A stretch of DNA of 64,000 nucleotides from Chaetoderma sp. LZ-2023a (GCA_034401795.1 CM067369.1:139016496-139080495), one strand, 5' to 3'; shown: positions 40,211-50,639, counted from the stretch's first letter. Notes: generated from the letters alone by a model not told the origin. A program made the numbers and translations.

Positions 40211-41882
40211 TACACCTAAAAAAAAGTAAGTTCCCCTCTAAATATGGGCTAATATTTTCCTAGATATAGGTCTGATTTTAATACAATTTCTCACAGGTCA
40301 TTAGTTTGACTATAGCATCAATCAGTGAAAATGATTATCCCATCTGTATTTCTATGCATGAATGCGCTAGCGCTAAATGCAAATTTGACCCATTTCAAAA
40401 ATTCTTAAAACGGAACATGGATACAAATTGTATCCAGTGCCAAGAAAATCATAACCGATAGAGAGCAAAAAGCAACTTTTATCCAATAACATCAATAATT
40501 CATTTCATAAACGATAAAGCATAAAACATTTTATTTAGAATTCCATCAAATCATAAACGATCATTTCAAACGGACAGTAAATCACAGATTTAACAGAGTT
40601 AATAACGTGTGTATCCACCATTCTGCTGAATCACGTTGCGGCACTGATTTCTCATAGAGTTGATGAGGCGGGTGACCCGATGTTGTGGTATAGCCATCCA
40701 CTCCTGTAACAACTAATACATGTCACCAAGAACGGTGTCGTCGGTCACTGTGATAAACTGGTCGCTTGAGCTGATCCCACAAATGCTCAAGGGGTTTAAG
40801 GTCTGGCGAGATGGATGGCCACACAATTCTCTGAATACTGTGATGATTAAAAAAAGTGTGGACGCGCATTGTCATCCATAAAGATGAATCCATCGTCGAT
40901 GGCTCCAGCATATGGTAGGACATGTGGTTCCAAGACCTCCGCAACATAGCGATTGGTATTAAGGCTACATTCGATCAGAACCAAATCGGTCTTTTCTCCT
41001 CCACAAATTCCAGCCCACATCATCACGCTGCCTCCTCCAAATGCGGTCACCGGTTGTACACAACAGTCCGAAAACCGTTCTCCACGGCGACGCCATACAC
41101 GTTTCCTTCCATCAACGTGACGGAGACAGACGCGCACCTCATCACTAAACAACACATTAGCCCATTGTTGTCTTGTTCACTGTTCATGTTCCCGTGTCCA
41201 TTCAAGACGCGTTTCCCTGTGGCGCAATAGCAGGGCGGATCTCTTAACCAGACGACGGGCACGCAATCCAGCTTTATGAAGGCGATTTCTTACAGTTTGG
41301 TTCTTTAACCATCCTGGCCCCGATTCCAGCAGCTGCGTGCAGCTGATCTCTTATCGCCCTCGCTGTGGATTGCCTTCTTCGCAGTGTTAGGTTGGTGATG
41401 AGACGATCTTGAGCTGGTGTTGTTGCTGTCGGCCAGCCACTTCTTCGTCGATCCTGCACCTCAACAGTCCGCTGGAATTTATCCCACAGTTTTTGGATGG
41501 CATTTGGATTAACGCCCATTCTATGAGCCACCTATTTCACTGGAAAATTAGCCTCTAAAAGACCAATGGCAATTGCCGTATTCTTGTTCGTTAACCGTGG
41601 CATTCTTAAATCACAAAACTATGCATTTGCCTTTACACGTTAGTGCCAGAATGACTGATATTCCTCCAGCAAAGTCTATGTCTGATTTCAGAATTTTTGA
41701 AATGGAACAAATTTGCATTTAGTAGATGCTCAGTCAGGCATGACTAGGCGCATGAGGGAATCCATTTCACATTTTGGTGCTATAGTGTAGCTAGTGATCT
41801 GTGAGAAATTTCATTCCAATCAGTTATATATCTTAGAAAATATTAGGCCATATTTAGGGGGACTTACTTTTTTGAGGTGTAT
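40211..41882 (-). mobile_element. Tc1-type DNA transposon
   Basis: The terminal inverted repeats are TACACCTAAAAAAAAGTAAG on the left and, on the other strand, TACACCTCAAAAAAGTAAGT on the right. Similarity continues inward through CTAATATTTTC and TTTCTCACAG. A TA lies at both borders, as Tc1/mariner elements duplicate TA. Length (1.67 kb) and one minus-strand gene fit the Tc1 group. Confidence 0.88.
40599..41603 (-). pseudogene. Tc1-type transposase, decayed
   Basis: The reading starts MPRLTNKNTAIAIGLLEANF and soon meets a TAG. The paired helix-turn-helix DNA-binding part follows (AHRMGVNPNAIQKLWDKFQR, then TPAQDRLITNL). A frameshift lies near 41280. The catalytic domain has FSDE, MMWAGICGG and MDDNARPH, which holds the second Asp. 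SPDLKPLEHLWDQLKR holds the Glu about 34 residues later, so it is of the DD34E type. Two or three frame changes and a stop make it inactive. A cut-and-paste enzyme in its intact form. Confidence 0.85.
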
Positions 41883-42546
41883 ATATTAGGTAGAGACGAA
41901 GTGTCATGATTTTGTTTCGGTGAGATCTGTCCATATTTGGCAGTGTTATCCTCCCTGAAAAGATTAAAATTCATCAAAGACGGTTGTATTAATCCCCGCT
42001 AAGCGGTGCTATTGTTATGTATTTTTGTCGTGATTGGAAAATGAATCAGACCTAAATCTGATTGTCTTGAAAAGTGGTGAAGATTATTTTGAATCACTAG
42101 TGTACAATAGTGCCTGATGATGGTATTCTGTCTGTCTTGCTGTCTGTCAGTGTGGGTGGGTGTTTGTGGTGTCCCTAGCTGTATCCGCAAAACTACTGAT
42201 CCGGTTTAGCACAACAAAGGATCTTGCCATGAAAGATTTGCAGACTTTGCCCATGATCAGGATAAAACAATCTGTATTCAAACCAGTCCGGATCATATTC
42301 TGGATCTATGGATATCTCGAACCTACTGGTCCAATTTTAACACAGGAAGTGGTGCAACTGTACACTAAGATTCCACAGCTTTTATCATGATCCGAAAAAT
42401 TCTAGACACTCTACAATGTGACAAAAGCGTGATGGCACAGGTTTGTAATCTCTATACCATGATGAGGTTGCACACATAAATGTGCTTCATGAGCCCTGAC
42501 CTGATGAAACGCTTTTATGTGCAAAAGCTAAGTTATCCATAGCCCT
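41883..42546. other. Intron DNA with part of a GTGTCGTGATTT-family repeat
   Basis: TATTAGGTAGAGACGAAGTG and GTCATGATTTTGTTTCGGTG belong to that repeat family. It starts exactly at the Tc1 border. Nothing coding is seen after it. Confidence 0.5.
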
Positions 42547-42756
42547 TTAACCCTCGAATTTATTCAAGAAAATTTCAATTTTCTTATAGGAAATGTCCAT
42601 TTGCAGACCAAGAAAAGACTATTTTTGAAATTTTACCACTGAAATGACATTCCAGTAGTAAATTTTCAAAAATAGTCTTGTTTTGGTTGGCAAATGGACA
42701 TTTCTCAAGACCACTGCAGAAGCTATTTTTGGTTGATATGAGTGTTAAAGTGTTAA
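42547..42756. repeat. Type 2 hairpin element flanked by TTAA, shortened centre
   Basis: It runs TTAACCCTCGAATTTATTC to GTGTTAAAGTGTTAA. Both arms are clear (ATGTCCATTTGCAGACCAAG and GGCAAATGGACAT), but the central GACTGGCTC palindrome is missing, leaving CACTGAAATGACATTCCAGT. Confidence 0.78.
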
Positions 42757-42863
42757 TCGGTACTACCGTTGAATCCTATGTTTATTGTCTATACAGATGA
42801 ACATGGCTCCCTACCATTTCTCCGCATAACTATATATTACTTTATTGTGGGTTTTTTTCGCAG

Positions 42864-42960
42864 AACACGAAAAAAGGAGAAAAGTGATGATATTCAACTA
42901 AATGGAATGAAATCTCAGAAGCATGTAAAGCTCCAACAGATGGCAGAGTCAGTCGCTTGA
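42864..42960 (+). CDS. AHI1: Terminal coding exon of the AHI1-like gene
   Basis: A strong acceptor (GTGGGTTTTTTTCGCAG) precedes 97 bases that complete the split codon left in phase 2 by the exon at 23683-23768. They read TRKKEKSDDIQLNGMKSQKH, then VKLQQMAESVA and TGA. The peptide is Lys-rich, as the C-terminus of jouberin is. The exon lies 19 kb after the previous one. The agreement of three successive intron phases (1, 0, 2) ending at a stop argues that all four exons belong to one gene. No clear AATAAA follows within 150 bases. Confidence 0.65.
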
Positions 42961-43179
42961 GATCGCACCTCTCATACTGTATTTTATATCCTGTATAAAC
43001 TCACGTTGTGACAGATGCTGTCATGGGGATACAGAAAGGAGGTGGTCTCATTGCAAAATCTGGTGCATTGTGCTGATATTTGAATGTATACGTCCGTTAA
43101 TTCTTATCCAGATTAGGATTGTGTTATTTTTGTCGATGCGTACGTGAAGCTGAGGATGCCTCAACATAGTGATCCAATG
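42961..43179 (+). other. Probable 3' untranslated region of the AHI1-like gene
   Basis: It follows the stop codon directly and contains no repeat. A polyadenylation site is not obvious. ATTTTATATCCTGTATAAAC near 42985 is AT-rich but not a consensus signal. Confidence 0.35.
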
Positions 43180-43440
43180 GAGGAATCGAGTTTTAGCTAT
43201 GCCCCGCCCATCTCTAGCTAAGCTCCATCCACGCTTTTCCTGTGTTGGGATCGATCGATCCCTGCACTCCCTGAATCTCAGTTTCCAGAAAACTATAAGA
43301 AAAGCTGAATATTTTAAAACTAATTTGACTTGGTGCTGTTGCTGCCTAATCGGCAGCAACAGCGCCCGGTCAAATTAGTTTCGAAATATTCAACAGCTTG
43401 TTTATTAAATAGTAAAGACATACAATTCGTACAACTTATC
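43180..43440. repeat. Type 1 palindromic repeat, right side truncated
   Basis: GGAGGAATCGAGTTTTAGC opens it, then CTATGCCCCGCCCATC, GATCGATCGATCC and the hairpin at 43302-43395 with the loop stem GCTGTTGCTGCC/GGCAGCAACAGC. The copy fades after the AGACATACAATTCGTACAAC block. Confidence 0.75.
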
Positions 43441-43824
43441 AGATCTCAATAAAACTGTACAGATCTGTTCTATACCATCACGACATCTAGTCTGCAGCAT
43501 AATGAAAATGATTTTCAAATTTATTCCATATTTTTTACGTAGTTGAGCCGTAGCAACGAGAATTAGGATGTTAAGCATTTTCAATGGACATTTAATTGGT
43601 TTGGATTTAGTTTATTCCTGTGTGCACTGAGAATTTAACAAATATTACCAGTAGTTTTTCAGTGGACACTTTAAATCATCAAGGGCTTAACCGATCTCAA
43701 TAAAATTGCCTGCCCTATGTGTGATACCTTGCTATACCATGTCATGCCCTATACCCTCGCACACATTAGCAATTCTTATTTCATGCCATCACCACATAAG
43801 ATACGCACAAAATATAAGGTTTCG
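43441..43824. other. Non-coding, nothing recognised
   Basis: AT-rich sequence with no exon or repeat that I can name. GATCTCAATAAAA occurs twice (43443 and 43694), a hint of a diverged duplication. Confidence 0.45.
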
Positions 43825-44040
43825 ACATGTGGAAACTTACCTGTGGGGTCCCAAGGACGTATATGGCAATTCCTTGGGGCAAAAGCAACAGCTTTCAGAA
43901 ATATTGCTTCAAAATTGATGCTTTTGTTTTTCACTAACTCTTGTTCTAGTGGCACAATCTTCTCCAAACATGGGTGGAAACTTGCCTGTGGACTCCCAAA
44001 GACATATCTGAATTTTGGTGTAAAAACCTAAAACAGGACA
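43825..44040. repeat. Imperfect tandem duplication (about 150 bp)
   Basis: CATGTGGAAACTTACCTGTG, GTCCCAAGGACGTAT and a later GGACAGC/GCAACAGCTT block recur as CATGGGTGGAAACTTGCCTG, CTCCCAAAGACATAT and GCAACAGCTGTAGG. Two diverged units. Confidence 0.55.
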
Positions 44041-44526
44041 GCAACAGCTGTAGGCAACATTTTCTCCAAAATAGATACTTGACGTCAGGCCTGATTGAAA
44101 AATTTTATCAATAACGTGGATATTGACAAATTTGTCCTTGTTTGAAACTAATTTGACTTGAAGCTATTGTTTTTACATTATTACTCCTAAAATGGCCCGG
44201 CCACAAATGTCTGTATTCCTGGCCAAAACCAGTGAGTTTCTTGTATAAAATGTCGAACATGCCGTTCTAGTTGAAATGCCAATGTTTTAGGTGCACGATA
44301 CAGGCGCCTGGGACTCTTGATTACCAAACTATGACAATTTCTAGCCAGTTTCAAGATGAATAATTAGCATGTTAATGGGAACTGAATGATGCAAGCTTGA
44401 AATAGCAGTACAAGTGTTAGCAGACCATACTGCATACTATTAGTGTGCATCCAGACAGTGACTTAAACCTTTAACCCTTTGAACCGCGAGTTCCCAGAAT
44501 CGCAATTTTAAGACCATCGTACAGGT
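44041..44526. other. Non-coding, nothing recognised
   Basis: Contains an isolated GAAACTAATTTGACTTGAAG near 44146, half of a type 1 hairpin. Otherwise unremarkable. Confidence 0.45.
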
Positions 44527-44612
44527 AAGCTGTTGAGTATTTTGAAACTAATTTGACAGAGACCTGTTGCTCCCATAACAGCTCCCAATCAAATTAATTT
44601 CAAAATACTCAA
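44527..44612. repeat. Type 1 hairpin core
   Basis: GCTGTTGAGTATTTTGAAAC and the complementary TTTCAAAATACTCAACAG. Both arms share the same change (GAGTATT for GAATATT), so pairing is kept. Confidence 0.75.
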
Positions 44613-44669
44613 CAGAATATTATAAAAAATCATCAAGGAATTTGATGTCTTGGCCTTTCGGGTTCAAAG

Positions 44670-44897
44670 TGTTAATGGTCAAGCCGCTTAAAACTGACCA
44701 TCTTGAACAATGTTCATTTTGCAGGACAAGAGAAGGCTGTTTTAAAAAATTTATCACTGGAATGTCTGGCTCAATAACCCAGCCAGTCATGCCAGTGATA
44801 CAGTTTTCAAAGATAGTCTTATCTTGACCTGCAAATGAACATTTAATAAGCAAAAATTTTGAAATTTGTGACCAATTGTGACCAGTAACGGTTTAAT
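44670..44897. repeat. Type 2 hairpin variant
   Basis: AATGTTCATTTTGCAGGACA and the complementary TGACCTGCAAATGAACATTT are the outer arms. The centre is TATCACTGGAATGTCTGGCT against CCAGCCAGTCATGCCAGTGA. The outer border reads GTTAATGGTCAAGCCGCTT, unlike the TTAACCC copies. Confidence 0.7.
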
Positions 44898-44927
44898 GAT
44901 CAAAATTTGACATTAAAATAAAATTTC

Positions 44928-45136
44928 TTAACCCTTGCCACTCCAATGTCAAAATTTTACAATTTCACATTAAATTAAAAGATGAACTGGTGTTAATTTT
45001 TCAAGAAATTTGGTGGATGATGGTGCTGTCGTAGACAGCAACATCATCCACCAAAATTGTTGAAAAATATACACCAGTTTCTTTGCTATTGACCAGGTAA
45101 AAGACTAAATATTGACATCAGAGTGGTAGGGGTTAA
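44928..45136. repeat. Type 3 hairpin element flanked by TTAA
   Basis: TTAACCCTTGCCACTCCAAT starts it and CAGAGTGGTAGGGGTTAA ends it, an inverted pair with TTAA on both sides. A second inner palindrome is GGTGGATGATGGTGCTGTC with GACAGCAACATCATCCACC. It has no coding capacity and differs in sequence from type 2 apart from the TTAACCC border. Confidence 0.78.
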
Positions 45137-45893
45137 AAGGAATGTGGATTTGTTGGCCAAGAGACTAATGTTTAGAAAATGTACAATTTGAATGATTAAA
45201 TGCTATCTAACATATCCTTTTGGTCTGCAAATAGAGATTTTTTCAGACAAGTGCAGACACCATTAATGGGTTGAGTTGTTGATACTCTCAGTCAACAGTG
45301 TCTGAAAATTTATTATTTATAAAATTGTCACTGGCATGTTAACTTACAGTCTATGAAATTCTATCCGTCCAGAAATATTACTGTAATATTATTTTACTAT
45401 TGTTCAATAGCACTGAAGATTATACAATGTAAAATTCTATATTATGAATACTTACATAGGTAAAGTGTACTTACATTAATATGTTTCATATATTGAAGTT
45501 GGACTTGGCAGTATGTCCGACTATAAAAATTATGGCAGCTGAATAAATAATGATGTTGACCTATTCAAATATACATGTATTATTAGTAATTATTTTGCTG
45601 GATTTTACGGATGCATTTTCGAGTTAAACCTGTTTCAATATGCATTGTATTCAACAGTATATCTGTATGATTGCTTTCAAATTGCGATACTGTGGATAAA
45701 TGGGTTACCCGTTTGACGGATGACTTTCCAGTGTAACTCAATTTCAATACAATAATACAGAAAAGCTGGTGAATATATTGAAAATTATTGGCCCGGAAGC
45801 TGTTGATGCTTTTAGAAGTAACTTCGAGTTAAATTAATTTCAAAATATGTGTCTTACAACGTTGTATCTGGTCTGTAGTGGTAAACAGGTTAA
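45137..45893. other. Non-coding with a degraded type 1 core
   Basis: A decayed hairpin lies near 45765-45850 (GCTGGTGAATATATTGAAAA to AGTTAAATTAATTTCAAAAT). Nothing else is recognised. Confidence 0.5.
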
Positions 45894-46255
45894 TGGAGGA
45901 ATCCATGTTTAGCTATGCCCTGCCCATCGCTATGCCCCGCCCATCTCTATCGAAGATCTGCTCATGGTTTGCCCGTGTTGGGATTTATTGACCCATGAAC
46001 TCCCTAAATCTCAATTTCCAAAAAACTAAACAGGTAAGCTGATATTTTGAAACTAATTTGCCTGGGTGCTGCACCCAGTCAAATTAGTTTCAAAATATTC
46101 AACAGAAAGGTTATTAAGTAGTAAAGACATACAATTTGTATACATGACAGACTTGGATACACCATTCATGACGTATTTTAATTGTGACGTCACCCTACCT
46201 GCGACGTATTTGATTATGACATCATATATTTGACTAACATATTGGATTCCTCTAT
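45894..46255. repeat. Type 1 palindromic repeat element
   Basis: GGAGGAATCCATGTTTAGC opens it and TATTGGATTCCTC ends it. The hairpin at 46036-46106 has a short loop (GGGTGCTGCACCC). The CTATGCCC.GCCCATC block is duplicated near 45917. Confidence 0.78.
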
Positions 46256-46494
46256 TGACTCAGTGAGACTAGTATTTATCGAATAATTAGATATTGTTAG
46301 ATTAAATCCGATGAATATATCTTTGTTTAACTTATATCATTTTACATTGTCACATTTTTCACAGTATTTGGCCAGCTTTATATTTAAGTGACGTGAAATG
46401 TTCTGGGAATTTGGACTCAAGTTACGACTCCCAACTCTCACATTGCTGACCTGTTTTTGTTCTCACATCGAGGGATGCACTCTAATACTCAAGG
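46256..46494. other. Spacer between type 1 copies
   Basis: No gene or repeat recognised. Confidence 0.45.
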
Positions 46495-46917
46495 GAGGAT
46501 TCCAGTTTATCCATCATTCATATGTCATAATCAATTATGCGATGTGTAGGATGACATCATAATCAATTGCATGACGTGTAGGATGATGTCATAATCAATT
46601 ATGTCATGAATGACGTGGATGTAGCTAAGTTCATCATGAACCGTTAATTGATGACAGACTAAGCATTGTTTTAAGAATTGTATGGCTTTACTATTTAATA
46701 AACATGCTGTTTGTTGAATATTTTGAAACTAATTTGACTGGGCGTTGTTGCTGCGTAAGCATCAACAGCACCAAGTCAAATTAGTTTCACAATATTCAAC
46801 AACTTGTAGTTTTCTGGAAATTGATAGGGAATTCATGGATCGAGCGATCCCAACATGGTGAAACATGGGTGGAGCTTTGCTAGGGATGGGGTTAGCATAA
46901 GTAAGACTGGATTCCTC
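46495..46917. repeat. Type 1 palindromic repeat element, full length
   Basis: The clearest copy: GAGGATTCCAG at the left and CTGGATTCCTC at the right are perfect 11-base terminal inverted repeats. Inside, a block with ATGTCATAATCAATTATG recurs three times, then AATAAACATGCTG, the central hairpin (46708-46805), and the block with GATCGAGCGATCCCAACATG. No protein. A convincing target duplication is not visible. Confidence 0.82.
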
Positions 46918-47236
46918 AAGTATCTAACGTCATAATCAATTATGTCACTAGATAACTGACATCAGAATCATGATGCCGTATTATAACTCTGACATGAGCA
47001 TCGAAAAGTCTGTCATGTGTACAGAATTGTGTGTCTTTGATGGACGTACTATTTAATAAACATTTTGTGGAATATTTTGAAACTAATTTGACTGGGAGTT
47101 GTTACCCCCATGCAAATTAGTTTTAAAATATTCAGCAGCTTTCCTGTATAACTGTCTTGAAATTGGGATTCTGGTTATTTATGGTTGAAAGTAGATAAAT
47201 TGATTCCAACACGTACAAAGGAAGATTTTAGTTTGA
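46918..47236. repeat. Further type 1 copy, shortened
   Basis: A hairpin at 47062-47140 with arms TGGAATATTTTGAAACTAAT and ATTAGTTTTAAAATATTCAG follows a CATAATCAATTATGTCAC block. The ends are unclear. Confidence 0.65.
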
Positions 47237-47302
47237 AATGGACGGGGCATAACTAGAAATGGGCGGGGCATAACTAGAAATGGGCGGGGAATAGCTAGAA
47301 AT
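47237..47302. repeat. 21-bp minisatellite
   Basis: The unit GGGCGGGGCATAACTAGAAAT is repeated about three times with a G/A change in the first unit and GGAATAGC in the last. It is an expansion of the CTATGCCCCGCCCATCTCTA block of type 1 elements, read on the other strand. Confidence 0.8.
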
Positions 47303-47420
47303 GGATGCCTCCTTTAGTGTTTATTGACCAAGGACCCAAGTTCACCTTGAAGTTTCATTCAGATGTTATCTTACCCAGAACTCCCACGCTCCTGGATGTG
47401 TGCCTCGACTGGTTGAATTT

Positions 47421-47660
47421 AACCCTTTAACACTTATATCAGGCAAAAACTGCTTCTGCAGTGGTCTTCAGAAATGTTCATTTGCAGACCAAAAGTAGAC
47501 TATTTTTAAAAGACTTACCACTGGAATGACTGGCTCGATAACCGAGCAAGTCATTCCAGTGGTAAATTAGCAAAAATAGTCTCTTGGTCTGCAAATGGAC
47601 ATTTTCTATAAGAAAATTGAAATATTCTTGAATAAATTCGACAGTAATTAAAGGGTTAAT
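47421..47660. repeat. Type 2 hairpin element, reverse orientation
   Basis: TTTAACCCTTTAACACTTATATC starts it in pieces of the usual right end, and GTAATTAAAGGGTTAA closes it. The centre is GACTGGCTCGATAACCGAGC. The full arms are kept. Confidence 0.78.
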
Positions 47661-47802
47661 GAATTGTATGCTTTCGTATTTGAATCTCTTGTTTGATATT
47701 GTCATCTGGAATCTGTTTCTCAATTTAATTAATATTGCTGCGATAGCCAGTCTTTATCCATTTCAGCAACGAATTCCTCATATCTCATTTTCCAAGGAAA
47801 AC

Positions 47803-48250
47803 TGTTGAATACTTTCAAAATGATTTGACTGGAAGCCGTTGCTGCCTTAGGCATGCTTTCCATGTGCATGTGTGTACTCGCGCGTGTATTATCATGCTCG
47901 TGTGCTAGTATGCGTTTCTTTTCTATGTGGCCATGTACTTTTTGTGTTTCTCGCGTGATCAATGAATGTATAGATTGAAAACAATGACAGTATATTATCT
48001 AGTCTGGGATAGATGCCCAAAATGATGTGATTGATGTCATTTTGCAGGAACGTCCATTGCGCTAAAAAAAAATATCCAACATTGCCAGACTTTTTCCCAG
48101 ACACATGCGCATGTGGAAAGGTTACATCAGTGACTAAGGTCATGCTAGATAACTCTTGTGAAACAACTGTTTGTCGTGCGATAATATTCACACAAGGAAA
48201 GCAGCAGACCGTACGTAGACAGTCAAATTTATTTCAAATATTCAACAGCT
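47803..48250. repeat. Type 1 hairpin with about 350 bases between its arms
   Basis: The left arm (ACTGTTGAATACTTTCAAAA, then GATTTGACTGGAAGC) and the right arm (AGTCAAATTTATTTCAAATA, then TTCAACAGC) are far apart. A foreign stretch with a GTGTGTACTCGCGCGTG microsatellite-like piece lies between them. It looks like an insertion in the loop. Confidence 0.6.
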
Positions 48251-48574
48251 TCTAGGCCCTCAGATTTCTGTGTTGAAAGGAGTAATGTGTCTATCAGCCG
48301 ATAGTTGACTGTTTTAGACGTCGCAATGTACTAATGTCCGTCCCGTTAACTGTTGTGAATAATTTATTGTATATTCCTAGAAATTTTAAGATATCTATTT
48401 TACAAAAATATTTTGTATATTTGTATTATTATTTTCATTTTCAAATACATGTAGATATTAAATATTTATTACAGATCTAATTTATATACTTAAACAAATA
48501 TTTGTGATGTAATCATTTATCCTATCGTAGGTCTTATAAGCCTCTATCATCTGGCTTGTGAAGATGAGAATGGA
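48251..48574. other. AT-rich non-coding
   Basis: Nothing recognised. Confidence 0.45.
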
Positions 48575-48840
48575 GGATTCCAGTTTCTCAGTCAATCATA
48601 TGATGTCATAATCAACTATGTGCTGTGTAGGATGATCTCATAATCAATTACATCATGAATGACGTAGCTAAGTCCGTCGCAAATGCTTTATTGATGATGG
48701 AGTAAGTGTTGTTGGACGAATTGTTTGTCTTTACTATTTAATAAACATGCTGTTGAATATTTTGAAACTAATTTGACTGGGCACTGTATCTCCCAACACG
48801 GGTGAAGTGTAGGTGGAGCTTAGATAAAGATAGCTTAGAT
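48575..48840. repeat. Type 1 repeat with only the left hairpin arm
   Basis: GGAGGATTCCAGTTTCTCAG, the CATAATCAACTATGTGCTGT block and GTTGAATATTTTGAAACTAA are present. After GGGCACTGTATCTCC the copy jumps to CCAACACGGGTGAAG, so the right arm has been deleted. Confidence 0.68.
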
Positions 48841-49245
48841 TCAATGTCAAACACAAACAAGAACGTCAATCAGAGATTGCTAAACTAAATTATACCCCCC
48901 ATTTCCGCCAAGCACAACCTCCCACCCAAGATTGGTCACAGTGACCTTGATGGCCGACTTCAAAATTGATAGGGTACTTCGGATCACCAAGGACAAGATT
49001 GGTAACGGTCCCTTCAATAGAACTTTAGTTATCATTCAGAAATGAAACCTGAACGGACAGACGGACAAAGCAAACTCTATATACCCCCAATATATTTATA
49101 TGGAGGGCATAATTACAGGTTGGACCCATAGACATTTTCTAGAGTAGTGAAACCAATAGGTAGATGTTACTAGAGGGGTCCATTTCTCGCTATTCCCCGC
49201 CCAGTCCTACCTAAGCTCCGCTCACCTTGTATACATGTGTGTTTA
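48841..49245. other. Non-coding with a dispersed repeat end
   Basis: GAACGGACAGACGGACAAAG and TATACCCCC resemble the ends of common mollusc dispersed repeats. A CCCCGCCCAG piece near 49196 is type 1-derived. No gene. Confidence 0.4.
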
Positions 49246-49760
49246 ACCTTTTAATGGTTAAGCCAGCCAAAACTGGCCTCTGCAGTGGTCTTAAGGAATG
49301 TCCATTGTAGGCCAGAAAACTGTTTTTGAAAATTAACCACTGGAATGACTGGCTCGATAACCGATCCAGTCATTCCAGTGGTAAATACCCTTCAATAAGC
49401 AAATATTATGACTCTGAATTACCAATTTCAAGGAAATACAAGAAAGCTGCTGAATATTTTGAAACTAATTTGACAGTCAAATGTCTCAAAATAATAAACA
49501 AAATGTTTATTAAATTGGACCTCCAATAAAGACATACAATCCGACGTCATAATCAATTACATCACTGGTAAGCCGACATCGCAATCAAAATATGTAATGA
49601 ATGACATAACTCAGTTTGTCATGAAGCTTGAATAGTCCATCAGTTGTATGAATTGAGCCAGGCATTCCAGTGGTAAATTTTCAAAAATAGTCTTCTCTTG
49701 GCCTGGAAATGGACATTCCTCAATACCAGAGGCTGGTTTTAGCGGGCTTGACCATTAAAG
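49246..49760. repeat. Type 2 hairpin element split by a type 1 fragment
   Basis: The left half ends at GTCATTCCAGTGGTAAA (49383) and the right half resumes as GGCATTCCAGTGGTAAATTT near 49660. Between them lies a shortened type 1 hairpin (49448-49495) with its AGACATACAATCCGACG block. Confidence 0.65.
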
Positions 49761-49779
49761 GTTCAACAAATATTCTGTT

Positions 49780-49812
49780 GAATATTTTGAAACTAATTTG
49801 ATTGGTTGCTGT
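49780..49812. repeat. Left arm of a type 1 hairpin cut by DIRS copy C3
   Basis: GTTGAATATTTTGAAACTAA, then TTTGATTGGTTGCTG, stops where TTCTACTTCGAATAATAC of C3 begins. C3 therefore inserted in or beside the hairpin. Confidence 0.7.
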
Positions 49813-49990
49813 TTCTACTTCGAATAATACTTACCAGATGTACTATTATGATAATGTCTATTATCTAGTCTAGCTCAAAATAAACAATTAAAACTCCGCA
49901 CTCTCCTGGTCCTGCCCACACTGTGTCCGGGAATACCATAGCCCCAGGTACCGAGTCAATTCCCAATCACAGTCAGATTCGTCTATTTTG
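49813..49990. repeat. DIRS family 2 left terminal inverted repeat (C3)
   Basis: Nearly identical to 13404-13585 and complementary to 61045-61232. Confidence 0.87.
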
Positions 49991-50639
49991 CGCTCTTGAA
50001 AAGTCGCATGTTTTATTAGCTCAAAACTTTGCAATTTTAAGCAGATTTAAGCGTGTTATTCGTGAATCATCGTTGGCTTCGTGGAGGAAAAAGGAAAATC
50101 ATCACAGGGGCGGGTTGTATCAATATAAAATTTATACATTCGTGCCATAATGACTGTTTGAAATTTCCTTAAATTGGCACATTATTCTAAAATGGTAGCC
50201 ATTGTTGGAGTCGCTCTGTACCCGTTAACTCTTTAGTTTTAATCCGGGTACTCGGTTAATTTCTCTTGCGACTCGGTTCCTTCTAAGATGGACGCGCCCG
50301 TAGCCAAGATGGGGGTGCCCATGATTAATGTTTCGCTTTGGCTTGGCGTGTCTATGCACTCTGTTTTACGCCAATTTTTAGCTCTCGCTTCATTGTCGAG
50401 GGTGTTTGTAGCGATCAGCGTTTATTTCTTGGCTGTATTAACGTTAGTTAACTTCCAAGTTGCGTTTATTAATTTTCACTCAAAAAAGTTTCAAATTTTT
50501 CCTGCCTAAAGGCTTGATTATCATTAATTTAAGAGAAAGTTAATGTTTCTAAGTAATTCTACTTTACAATCAAGTCAATTGTGCGTATTGCTCGTCGTCG
50601 TTTGTCATGTGCAGTGTTTTAATTCTTCTCTATTCGCAG

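Noticed and set aside
41047..41262. Plus-strand frames over the Tc1-type gene as separate genes.
   Set aside because: The minus strand carries clear transposase motifs (DDNARPH, SPDLKPLEHLWDQLKR). The plus frames are shadows.
43717..44031. Overlapping frames of 60-104 codons in 43706-44031.
   Set aside because: They lie in an imperfect tandem duplication. The peptides show no domain and there is no splice or start context.
48900..49110. Short frames and GACGGACAGACGGAC motif as a tRNA- or SINE-derived gene.
   Set aside because: No A- and B-box pair of RNA polymerase III could be recognised with confidence.
50288..50509. Hydrophobic 73-codon frame in the C3 leader as an extra DIRS gene (envelope- or pore-like).
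   Set aside because: It is broken after four codons in C1, and the changes between C2 and C3 are mostly not silent, so coding is not supported.
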